NCBI RefSeq assembly: GCF_963576615.1
Contig: NC_088708.1
Location: forward strand, 68,468,672 to 68,532,671
DNA: 64,000 nucleotides
Origin: Watersipora subatra
Taxonomy: Eukaryota > Bryozoa > Gymnolaemata > Cheilostomatida > Watersiporidae
Reading direction: 5' to 3'
Shown: positions 1 to 10,487 of the stretch, in pieces
Layout of the letters: every line of letters starts with the position of its first letter
How positions within the stretch are numbered: position 1 is the stretch's first letter
Made by a program: the position numbers and the translations under genes
Notes under the pieces: generated by a model
Seen by the model: the letters and a program-made list of their open reading frames with translations, nothing else
Database searches by the model: none
What the model was told of the DNA's origin: nothing

Positions 1-1499
1 AAGGGTCTTTTCGCTTTAATAGGTTTGTATGTAAGCCCCCTGTTAATGACTAATCGTGATAGTTGAGTTGAATGACACAACTTTACATACAACCAGCCGA
101 ATTCATTACTGCTACATTTGCTCGTATTTACTTAAACTTTGCCAAGCAAGTACTTGAGTTGTGACTTACAACCAATTCAATAAAAATTATACATGGCTGC
201 TCATCTTTGTATGATTATTATTGTCTTAGCAGGGTTGTACAATCTGTGATGATGGAATGAGCGTTACATAAATAGTTGAGCGTAGGTTGTCAGTCCACAC
301 AACAACAACAATCAAATTGCTGTTGGCTCTGATCAGTGTTGTAAAACTGAAAGCCAATAAAGATAACTTACAAAATGAACTCTATAAAAGTTTTAGTAGT
401 GCTGAGAAGGGCTATGAGATAGACAACTCTGTTGACCTATTTGAGTTAAAACTCTAACTTATCAAGACCCAGAGAGTACTTGGAATGTATTGCTATGTCC
501 CGTAAAACTACCTTCCCAGAGAAGTTCCCACCTCTAATCTTTGCTGTGTAGAAGAATATTATTGAGACCGTCTAAAAGATATTTTGTACCTCAACGTTGA
601 GATGGCCGAATGTTCAACTACTCTTTGGGAGTTGGCAGGCAATGTCTGTTCAGCTATTGATCCTAGGTGCTTCACCACTATATGCTATTATATTCCTACT
701 TAGTTTGTGAAGTGCACGTCTCAAGAAATGCAGTAAACTTTCTATGTGGTACCTTTAGTGCTTTCATATAATTTCTGCAGTGATGAGAAGCATTTTGTAC
801 ATTCAAAGCGGTAAAGCATAATGATGAATATTGACAAGGCAGAGAAAAAGAGCTGCCATTCAAATTGAAATGTCTTCTGGACAAAAATTTATCTTAAAAA
901 ATTAAAAAGGACCATTTTCTGTGTTTCATGTCCTCTAGTCAATATTTGACAATCTATTTTGAATTATTACATAATGTTGATGTTTTGGGAAAATTCAATT
1001 CATGTGTTTACTAGAATATCAGAGGCAGTTATTCTGGTAGTTACTAATCATTAGCGATATATTAGTAGGATTTTTATTGTTTTTCACACTATTCCCGGGG
1101 AAATCAGCCTATATGTTTTACGTTTACATTATAAATCTGGTTTACAAATGTTATTCTAAACTGTTATTCGAATAGCTATATGAAGTTTTCATGGGCTTTT
1201 TAGTTGAATGTTGCATGTTGATTTTTTATTATGTATAGAAAAAAATTTGTAATTTGAAGTCAGCAGAGTTTTGTAATTAGACGATTCAAACAATTGTCGC
1301 CAAGCTGAATTTTGCCCACTTGTTTAGTATAAATACTGCCAATAAAGAGTTATGCTTGTTTAGTTATTGTGTTGCTTTCACAAAAAAACATTAGAATTAC
1401 AAGCTTAAGTTAGTCATGTATCTCCTGAAGAAGCTTGCCAGTTTTTGTATTATCTAAGGAATAATAGTATGTTAGTTCATCACAACAAAGACTCACAGG
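1..1499. other. No gene recognised
   Basis: Only short open frames without recognisable domains or convincing splice signals occur here. The sequence is AT-rich. No repeat or RNA gene was identified. Confidence 0.5.
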
Positions 1500-2150
1500 T
1501 TCGAGTAAAGACATTCTGAAAGAGATAGAGTTCCCATTTGTTGGGTCCTGCACGCTGCTTTTCAGGTATTGTTGGCTTTAGCAGAGCATGGCGAGTTGAT
1601 TTCAGTTCGCTCCTGTTATGTCCAGCTGCTAGTATTGTCAGAAGCATTGGGTTTCGCACACTGTTAGTTTCAGCAAAGAATAACAAGTTGGTTTAAGATT
1701 GCTTCTGTTGGTCTAGCATGTTGTATCACATAAAGTGTTAAATACAGTGCACTCTGTTGACTTCAGTAAAGAATGAATAAGTTTTAGCTCTCCCCTGTTG
1801 AGTCTGGTGGTTGTATCGCCGAAAGTGTTCAGTCCAGCACTCTGTTAGATTCAGTAGGGAATAGCAAGTTGGTTTCAATTTGCATCTGTTGGTCCAATGG
1901 GTTGTATCGCCAAAAATTTTGACTTCAATGTACCTGTTAGTTTTAAGGAAAATAGCGAGTTGATTTCAGCTCTTTCCTGTTAGATCAAGCAATATGTATC
2001 ACGGGAAAGGTTCTTTACAGCGCATTCTGCTGGCTGCAGCAGAATATGACGAGTTGGTTTTAGCTTTTTGCTGTTGTATCCAGCAGGTTATATCACAGGA
2101 GGGGTTGGGTTCAATGCTCTCTAGTGGGTAATGCAGAGAATAGTGAGATA
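1500..2150. repeat. Degenerate tandem repeat, unit about 92 bp
   Basis: A motif like gcgagttgatttcagctc recurs near 1588, 1681, 1776, 1863, 1954, 2047 and 2142, a spacing of 87-95 bp. Each unit also carries a diverged cctgttgg-tccagc block and a block like gttgtatcacag. About seven copies with many substitutions and small indels indicate an old array. Short minus-strand open frames here are by-products of the repeat. Confidence 0.75.
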
Positions 2151-2738
2151 GTAAATTACTGAGCTCAGAATTAAGAGCTGTTTCTTTCTTCGTTCTAGGA
2201 AATTGCTTCTTCATACTAAAAGAAAAAACTGTAAACTTGGACTACTTTTATAAACGACGAAAAAATACAAGCAAGCTTGCTAACATCTCTTTCACTTGCA
2301 ATATTGATGCTAAATCATGTATTAATTCAACAAATTTAGTTGTTGTAGAATTTGGGACTAAACTACCACAGTAAGTTAGCATGACATAACTACTATAACA
2401 CAATTGCCAATGTAAGATATAGCCCTCAGACGCTAACCAGAGCAGGTTTAAAGTGTTTCTAGAATCTTTACTTATATCACCAGCTCGTATACCGAATCGT
2501 ATTCTGGATATCCAACTTGCAGTCTACTCTTTTGGCTGGTTCTTGCTCAACCTAATTTGACTTTTGCCTTGTTGTGCTGTTAGAATTTCCGTTGCCTAGA
2601 TACCAAGAAGAAATACTGTGCTAGTTGGCCAAATGCATTCGCAATTCTTTTTGACTGTAGAGCCTTCAATTGATTAAGATAGAATTTCACTGTCGCCTCT
2701 TAACAGTCTTTCATCGCTTGCCTTGCCTTCATCGCTTG
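2151..2738. other. No gene recognised between two tandem arrays
   Basis: No domain-like open frame is seen. The last part (about 2705-2740) has short imperfect repeats of cttgccttcatcgcttg leading into the next array. Confidence 0.5.
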
Positions 2739-2739
2739 C

Positions 2740-3253
2740 TTCATCAATTGCCTTGTTGCTCCACTCACATGTTGGTTTCTAAGGCGATCATAGCTGTTTG
2801 AAATTGCCTTGTTGCTCCACTCACTTGTTGGATTCTAAGGCGATCATAGCTGTTTGAAATTGCCTCGTTGCTCCACTCACTTGTTGGATTCTAAGGCGAT
2901 CATAGTGTTTGAAATTGCCTTGTTGCTCCACTCACATATTGGTTTCTAAGGCGATCATAGCTGTGTGAAATTGCCTTGTTGCTCCACTCACATGTTGGTT
3001 TCTAAGGCGATCATAGCTGTTTGAAATTGCCTTGTTGCTCCACTCACATGTTGGATTCTAAGGCGATCATAGCTGTTTGAAATTGCCTTGTTGCTCCACT
3101 CACTTGTTGGATTCTAAGGCGATCATAGCTGTTTGAAATTGCCTTGTTGCTCCACTCACTTGTTGGATTCTAAGGCGATCATAGCTGTTTGAAATTGCCT
3201 TGTTGCTCCACTCACTTGTTGGATTCTAAGGCGATCATAGCTGTTTGAAATTG
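2740..3253. repeat. Minisatellite, 56-bp unit, about 9 copies
   Basis: The unit begins gaaattgccttgttgctcc and ends aggcgatcatagctgttt. About nine consecutive copies are nearly identical, differing mainly at cacatgttgg versus cacttgttgg and ggattc versus ggtttc. One copy (about 2900) lacks one or two bases. High copy identity suggests recent expansion. Confidence 0.95.
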
Positions 3254-6200
3254 GATGTTGTTCAGTGTGCTTTTACTAAGTTTTGTACACTTACTAAGTT
3301 ACATGGATTGGCATAGTTTGAATACTTACCAATTTGTTGGGTGAATCATCTTTGAGAACACTGCAGTATAGCACCAGGACTAGAAAACCCTTAGTCAATA
3401 GTAGTCTAATGCCTATTAGCTTTTATAAGCAAAGAAGCTGCTGGGACCTAGTGACCCAAAATGCTTGACCTTTGAACAACGTGTTAGGGTTGTATTCAGG
3501 TGTTGTTGGCTGGAAAGACACCCATAATTAACTCATTCCTTGGGCTAAATGAACACAAACAGCAGATTAGGTTGCTGTGGTCATCACAAAGAAAAAACTG
3601 CTGATAAAATGATCAGCTTTGACTAGCAATCTTTGTTTTTTTTTACTCATTTTATTTGTGTTTCCGCATTTCTTCATTACTCCATTCTTTGGATGTGGAG
3701 TTTTTAGTTAATAAGTAGCCTGCTTAACTCTTTGAGATAGCAAAAGCAGTTATTAAAAAGCAATTCCGCATGTGCAGTACATCATTTTCAGACTTTTCAA
3801 AAATTTGGTGGTGTTTTTCTTTGAAGAATTTAACAACGCTTTGAGCTATTTGTAGTTGATCCTTCTTTTTAGTGGTTGTAGAAAAATAACCTTCAATATT
3901 ATCAACCAATGAGAACTGGTAATTGACAGTTCAGTATGGTTAAACACAAAATGATATGCTCATTCTGCTACCTATTGACTAGCTTACATTATCTCCCTAC
4001 AGCTTTCTCCTTAAACATACTCTTCAATGTTATTTGGTCTGTTCTGTTGCAATCGCTAATTCACAAGTACTAAGAAATTTGTGTCTTAGGATTTAAACAG
4101 TTAAGTATGGTGTTTTGTCACAAAAAGTATGACTGTATATTAGTATTTTAAATTAGTTAAACTTAGATACATGTACTAGAAAATGTTGGGTAAAAATGTT
4201 GAGTTGAAGTAAAAGAATTTTTCTCTTTAGAACACCATTTACGTATATTTGTCTGCGCTTCTATGTATAATGACTTCAGTCTCTCACATTTTTAGTTCTG
4301 CTCTTACCATACATGGGGTCTGTCAGAAAATTGCACTACTTTTCAGTTCAGGCCTAACAAGTGTTTCATCTTGCCAAGCCCAACTCTTTCTTGTATGAAG
4401 TGCTTTTTATTTTTGCTTCCAATTCAAACAATTTGCTCTTTCTACTCGGTGCTTCTCTGATGCAATCTCCAACTTTTAAAGGCAGCAATTTTTTTTCGTT
4501 GCTTATGTCTTATCGTCTAATTAATCGGTTATCAAAAGTGGTCATCCCACCATTACCATTGGTCAATACATAACTAGCTTACACGGGTACTATTGAAATT
4601 ATATAAATATATAGAGCATTGTAAAAAAATTCATAAAAATACTTCATAGTTTAGAGTTGCTGCGTGTCATGTATTGCGGCTAAAAACCTAATATTTTTAC
4701 CACGAAACACTGCTTTGTTGTTATAATTGGGCTTATATACTTGAGTCTTTGTAACAATTCATCTTGTGGCCTTTAAATGACTCATTACTTTTGCATTAAC
4801 CCAAGTTAGTTTTCACTGTTGAAGCTACATTTTGTTGCATTTGGCCTACTCGTTTTGTGTTGCCTTTGACCTGCTAAAAACCTACCTGTTCGTGAGACAT
4901 GTTCTTATTCTTTGTTGCTTACTTCATTACACATATGCTTTGCATTGTTTGACTGCTCGCCTTGTCACGGTGTATCTAATTATTGAATGTTTGAGAATTA
5001 CACTTGTACTGCTGTATTCTTGAGCTACCATTGCAAAGTAGTTTCATGTGCTGTACAGTACGAGCTTAAGTATAACACAGGTTTGTTTGTTTCATCGTTT
5101 TACTCTGAAAACTGCCAAAAAGGTGAAGTGAAATAAACACTGGTGAACAATAGAAAATTGTAAAAGTGAGTCACACAGATATGTTATATAAATTATTAAA
5201 TGGGGCTTACAAAAATTATCCATCGACTTAAGCTAGAATATAACATCAGAATAATGTAATCATACCTGTGCATGTGATTATTTTATTTATACCGTGTGCA
5301 AAAGAGACAGTGTGATAGCTGTGGAGCATTTAGAACATTGTTCAATAAAAACACTTACAAAATTGGTGGTCTAATAAACTCACAGATATGAGATAAAGAC
5401 CTTTCATCAGAAATATAACTAGATTTGTGGGTGCGGTAATGTCCCGTCCATAGCTAGAATTGCAAAGAAATATCTTGGCGTAAAGCCGTGAATACTAGGA
5501 TAAGATATTGATAGTGGATAAGTGTACTTGTATGCTGGTGAAGTGGTCCATGAGTTAGAGTCAACAGGTTATAGATGTGAATTAGCTTTAGCATCTGTAA
5601 TGGTGACTAGCCGAATGCTACCACTCTAATAATATTCAATTGCAGAGACTGTATAACATCGTGGTCTGATAGTATAAGATAACTCTTAACTACAATATGT
5701 TAAACTAAGAGATGCATTGTTTATGTCAATCTCAAATTGTTGAGACTGCATGATGTTTTTCTTACATACAACTTTTTGGTGATCTACTTTAGTGATAATT
5801 CAGTTTAGCTGCAGTTTTTATGGTAGTTTCCTGTATCAGCTCACAACTGAGTTTGTTTTCTCAAAGCCATAGATTTTTTTTACTAATTTTCTGAAACTTA
5901 TCTTCTCTCATAGTTAACTTCGATTAAATATATAACTTGAGCAGTGAATAGAATTCACCTGAACGTAGCTTTGTTGACAACGTGTTGCTATGCAGAGTCT
6001 TTACGTTAAATCACAAAATATCAGGTTGTTTGAAGCATCAGTTTTCTTGTAGTAGGCCAAGATATTCATGCATATTTGGTCAAGGCTTGAAAAACAACTT
6101 CGGTCTTGATCAGTCCTTTGCTGAGGTATAAAATACTTTTTACAGAGTAACTTTCCTTTCATTTTTATTAATAATGTGAAAATTATTCTAGCATTTTTGA

Positions 6201-6707
6201 CTTGCTAGAATGTTGTACCTTTTTGTTTCGACGCTTTGCTGTTTTAAAAAATGGTGATTATACTAACTTGTCAATTTTGAGAAAAGATATAAATCGGTGA
6301 ATAGCAGTTTTCTGCAACAATCTGAGACTTCATATTTGGAATAAATGTTTCAAATTGTTGAAAATTTGTGTTCAACTAGAACACACTATTTAGCAGCTGA
6401 ACAAATTTTTGTGTACCGATAAGTAAATCTTTGAAAACCAAAAAATTCTAACTTACTAAAAATGATGATTTTTGGATTGGCGAGGATGTAAAACAATATT
6501 TTTACATTTAATTATTAGGGTGTCGTACATTCTGAAGATCTTAATATTAATGTATAAATTTATATTATTTGGGCGGCAAAACTATAATTTGAGCTTCCTC
6601 AGAATAATCAGTACCCTTTAGTTATCATGATTGTGATTGCTGACAAGAATTAAAATCGCCTTGCCTAATGATACATGGTTCACGACTTTACCAGTGGGTG
6701 CATGGTC
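3254..6707. other. No gene recognised
   Basis: A 3.4-kb AT-rich stretch with only short open frames, some hydrophobic by composition (for example 4832-5023). No conserved motif, splice-supported exon or clear repeat was seen. Confidence 0.45.
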
Positions 6708-6711
6708 TTAA

Positions 6712-7608
6712 AGGTTGACTTGCAACAAAATTCACTTTACAGTTATTTAGTATCAAAAGATTCACCATGTCTTACTCTGCTTTGTTGTAGGTGCAAAATA
6801 TGTGGAAATGTGATTAAAAGCTAAAGAAAACGAACAGTTAATCGCAGCCATCACAAAAACACCGTAGGTTGGAATATTTATATTTTGATGACGTTCTCAA
6901 ACATTGTGGTTATTGTTTTGGCATGTGATGTTAATACATGAATCGAAAGGCCAATAAAAGGCTCAATATAAAACGTCTCGTAGCACTAGTTTATGACAAA
7001 AACTTCAGGTTTTACCGAAAAGTCCTTATCAAATATAGATGCTCGCTACTTTACAGTTTCAGCTTGGTATAGTCGTAATCTGATCATATGATCCATACTT
7101 CCTGCCAAATAGCGTGAACAATTTGTGCAGCATTTTTTTACTGTCACAGGTGACCTACAGGCTCGTCATGTTTATCAGAGGATGACATGCACTCCTTCGA
7201 GCTAAGGTTAAAAAAATTGAACGAATTTTTACGGTAGGCTTTGAAATATCGGTGCTCAAAGTGACAGCATTACAATGATGATTAAATAGATGCGTAAGGA
7301 CAATAGACATGGTTTTATTGAATGCTTGAAGTATATTTGTGAAAATATTTCGACGATTGAGGTTGCATGAATGTGTAAAGTGTAAACCAAAGCTATCGTG
7401 TTCAACTGCGTCCCATTTGAGCTGCTTTGAAAAGGGATTCCAATCTATGATGTTTTCGTGATGGCTGCGATTAACTGTTCGCTTTTGATCTTTTAAGAGC
7501 TTGTAATCACATTTCTACATATGTTGCACCTACAACACAGCAGAGTAAGGCATGGTGAATCTTTTGATACCAAATAACTGTAATGTGAATTTTGTTGCGA
7601 GTCAACCT
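6712..7608. mobile_element. Long-TIR MITE, piggyBac-like TTAA site, copy 1
   Basis: A non-autonomous element of about 900 bp with terminal inverted repeats of roughly 185 bp that begin AGGTTGACTTGCAACAAAAT on the left and read the same from the right end. Both ends are flanked by TTAA (6708-6711 and 7609-7612), the target site typical of piggyBac elements. No transposase is encoded. Other copies lie at 46190-47093 and 54509-55379, with a one-ended piece at 20365-20509. The assignment to piggyBac rests only on the TTAA flank. Confidence 0.8.
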
Positions 7609-7612
7609 TTAA

Positions 7613-7959
7613 GCCTTATGCCGGGCTGGCAACTCTCTTTTTTATAGGTCCAATTTTTTCCTGGCCTAATATACTGAAATTCATCAAATAATCATGAGTA
7701 TTGGAGCATAATTGTTTTCGCTTACCCAAAGTTGTCATTTTTATGTTTTCTCCATAGTACTATCTACATGTAGCACAAATGGAATAGGGTTGTCTATTCG
7801 CGAGCTATCCAGGAAGTTAGTTGACTAATACCTGATATGCTAGTATCTATATCAGATAGTAAAATTTATCCATATTTTTTTGTCTTGTAGATATGCTGAA
7901 ATGACATGCTGTCAATGTAAGAAAATGGTCTAAAAACAAATGATGTAGGTGCTCAGTAT
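7613..7959. other. 5' flank of the transporter gene
   Basis: No repeat or domain-bearing frame is seen. The frame of the transporter stays open upstream of its first ATG for a short way and a gtgctcag sits just before it, so an unseen 5' exon is possible. Confidence 0.35.
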
Positions 7960-9585
7960 ATGAGAATGAGGTTTCTCTCCACCATTATAACACTATATCT
8001 TCAAATAAAGAACTGGGTGATAGGGGAAGTATCCATTTCTAGCGTTTATGCTCCACGCCAATCATCGTCATCATCATCAGGTAGCGGTAGCAGCGGATTG
8101 ACAATTCTGAAGCGTCTCAAAAAGTTCTACAACACTAACATGACGGATGCCTACACCACGACCATCATTGCTGGAGGAATGACTGTTTCTGCTGGTTTTA
8201 TTGTATCATTCTATAGACTCTCTCTTTCACCCATTTGTTTCAATCTACGCAGCCCTGACTGTTTCAATACAACTGGGCATGAACTTGGGACTCCACCTGA
8301 AGATCATCCTTCAAACTATGTTGATCTTTCGACCTCCCTTTCCGCTTCCATGTTAAACTTTTCGCTGAACGCATTTATGTTTGTCGGAGGTCTCTATACT
8401 GGATATGTGATGTCTAATCACTATGGGAGGTGTAAAGCGATGGTGGTCTCATCTGTCCCGAGTATCTTCGGTTGGTGTCTGCTGCTCGGCTATGCAACGA
8501 CTGAAAACTCTGCACTATTTTTTGGTTGCGAAGCTCTAAATGCTTTAAGTGCGGGACTAGTGATAGTTTCAGCTCTGGTCTATTTAGTCGAAGTGTGCAA
8601 CAGGAAGCAGTATGTGTATACTAGTTGCTGTGTTTCCTTATCCATTCTTGTAGGCTTTCTGTTCGGTTGGATTCTTCACTTTCACGTGTCCCCAACAGTC
8701 ATATATATTCATTATACTGGTCGCAGTGTGGATGAAAAACTTCATGATGCAATCCAATATTTACCTTACTCCACACTCCACTGGGTGATATTTGCCACGG
8801 CTGGCCTATGCATCGCTTTTGCAAATGTTATCGCTACTTGCTTTTTACCTGAATCACCGTATTGGTTGGTACAAACAAGAAGCTTTAGTGCTGCGTTGGC
8901 ATCTTTGGAGATGCTGAACAGTGTATATGAAGACAATGCGAAAGAACTGGAAGACATCAAAGCTTTGGAACTGTCTGATGAATCATTAAATGTTATGAAA
9001 TCACCCTCAAAAGGTTGTTTAGGTACTCAAACCAACGTCTTTCTCTCATATGTCTCCTTGATCCTCCTTCAGCAAATGGGCGGGGCTAATATCGTCTATT
9101 CGTTAATACAGCCTCTATATGAATACACATACTCGGATAAGGAAAGTGCTGTTACCATCACTGCATACGCCTCATGTGTATATTTATTACTCGCTTGTGC
9201 ACTTTCTAAAATGTACAGTCATCAAAAATATATGCTTTGTGTCACTTTAGTTGCTACTGTATCATCTATGTGCTATAGCTCATTTCTGAAATTGTCCTTG
9301 AACAAGTATAACATAAACTCGTATGCACTATACATAATATGGCCTCATGTATTCAGTCTTGGTCTTTCAGCTGCTCAACTTTTGCCTATTATACACTGCA
9401 TTGCCTCCCTTAAGACATCTTATTTGCGGTCACGAGCTTGTTTTGTGCTGCTTAGTGTTGCTACTTTTGGATTTTACCTCATGTCATTTTTGAGGTTAAG
9501 TGTATCTTGTTATGTGCTCGTTACTTTTTTTGCTGTTTCAAATGCCTCTTCATTTGTTTTGCTTGTGCTTCATCCATTAATTTAA
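7960..9585 (+). CDS. MFS sugar-transporter-like protein (SLC2/GLUT/Tret1-like)
   Basis: A 541-residue, single-exon membrane protein with about twelve hydrophobic segments, the size expected for SLC2 facilitative sugar transporters. Family landmarks in order are: GRCK near residue 156 in the TM2-TM3 loop (family GRR/K), YLVEV near 208 (family Y-x-x-E), PESPYWL at 297-303 (family PESPRWL, end of TM6), and QQMGGAN from 371 (family QQxSGxN in TM7). A serine/glycine-rich stretch lies near residues 36-45. The GRR motif expected between TM8 and TM9 is replaced by KMYSHQKY, and the proline-rich TM10 signature is not evident, so substrate and activity are uncertain. Lack of introns beside intron-rich genes could mean a retrogene. 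The start is the first ATG of the long frame; an upstream exon or the ATG near 8140 are alternatives. Confidence 0.75.
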   Translation: MRMRFLSTIITLYLQIKNWVIGEVSISSVYAPRQSSSSSSGSGSSGLTILKRLKKFYNTNMTDAYTTTIIAGGMTVSAGFIVSFYRLSLSPICFNLRSPDCFNTTGHELGTPPEDHPSNYVDLSTSLSASMLNFSLNAFMFVGGLYTGYVMSNHYGRCKAMVVSSVPSIFGWCLLLGYATTENSALFFGCEALNALSAGLVIVSALVYLVEVCNRKQYVYTSCCVSLSILVGFLFGWILHFHVSPTVIYIHYTGRSVDEKLHDAIQYLPYSTLHWVIFATAGLCIAFANVIATCFLPESPYWLVQTRSFSAALASLEMLNSVYEDNAKELEDIKALELSDESLNVMKSPSKGCLGTQTNVFLSYVSLILLQQMGGANIVYSLIQPLYEYTYSDKESAVTITAYASCVYLLLACALSKMYSHQKYMLCVTLVATVSSMCYSSFLKLSLNKYNINSYALYIIWPHVFSLGLSAAQLLPIIHCIASLKTSYLRSRACFVLLSVATFGFYLMSFLRLSVSCYVLVTFFAVSNASSFVLLVLHPLI

Positions 9586-9691
9586 ATCGTTACGTATATA
9601 TATTTATACATATATATATGTTTGGACTCTTGTGTATGTATTATTTTAGACTCAATACAACGGTACTTATAAACAGCTGCCTATCCACGTG

Positions 9692-9841
9692 CAGTCTTGT
9701 GTCAGGTGACGTAGCCAAATTTCAAATAAGCGATATAGCTAAATGCGAAAATGAAAATATACCGTACAGTCTTATTGTGTCAGGTGACGTAGCCAAATTT
9801 CAAATAAGCGATATAGCTAAATGTAAAAGATTAAAATATAC
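9692..9841. repeat. 75-bp tandem duplication downstream of the transporter
   Basis: Two adjacent copies of about 75 bp share gtcaggtgacgtagccaaat and the following aagcgatatagctaaatg. They probably lie in the 3' untranslated region of the transporter gene. A (TA)-rich stretch precedes them at about 9594-9620. Confidence 0.85.
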
Positions 9842-10487
9842 TTTGTTGTAGTGTTTTTGATGCAGTTCATAATGTTATATACCCAAAGCTTGTTCTGCTT
9901 ACGTATAAACACTGTTTAACGAAGAGTGGTATGCAAGCAAACATTTGCTTATATAAATTGCTTGCTACAAAAAGATTTTGTGAATTTTTTCTTTATCTAA
10001 AGATTTTTAAAAGGAATTTTGCTTCTGTTTGTTCATAGGTATGTTGTTAGTTCATGCAATTACAAGTCATGTCAGAAAAATCAACAACACATTTTTAAAT
10101 ATCCTGTTACATTTAGCTGCCATCGAGACAAAGTATCTTGTAAACTTCATCTTTGAAGCAAACAGTATAAACACCGTCAAATCCTTTTGTGCAGCTAGAA
10201 TAACAAGGCATATAAAAACGATTTCACGTCAAAGACTAGAAATTCAGTGTACTATTTAAAACGTGACTGATTGACTGCACAGGTCACTTGGGAAAGTCAG
10301 TGTATGCGTTCATAAATTGGGTTAGAGTCACCAAAGAACTGAGATATGTAAAACAAATGTAATGAACACCCTTGAATTCAGAACAGCAGTGAGATCATTT
10401 ATAGCTGTGTCACCCACAACAAACAACTTTCATACATGTACAAAAATAACATATTAAACTAAAAAGCGAAGAGTGGAAAACTCAAGG
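9842..10487. other. Convergent intergenic region
   Basis: Lies between the transporter (+) and the PPxY exon (-). Only short open frames without domain signals were seen. Confidence 0.45.

Noticed and set aside
2740..3253. Regularly spaced repeats that might suggest a CRISPR array
   Set aside because: Units are contiguous with no unique spacers and the genome is eukaryotic; this is a minisatellite. The same applies to 17165-17545 and 23385-25590.
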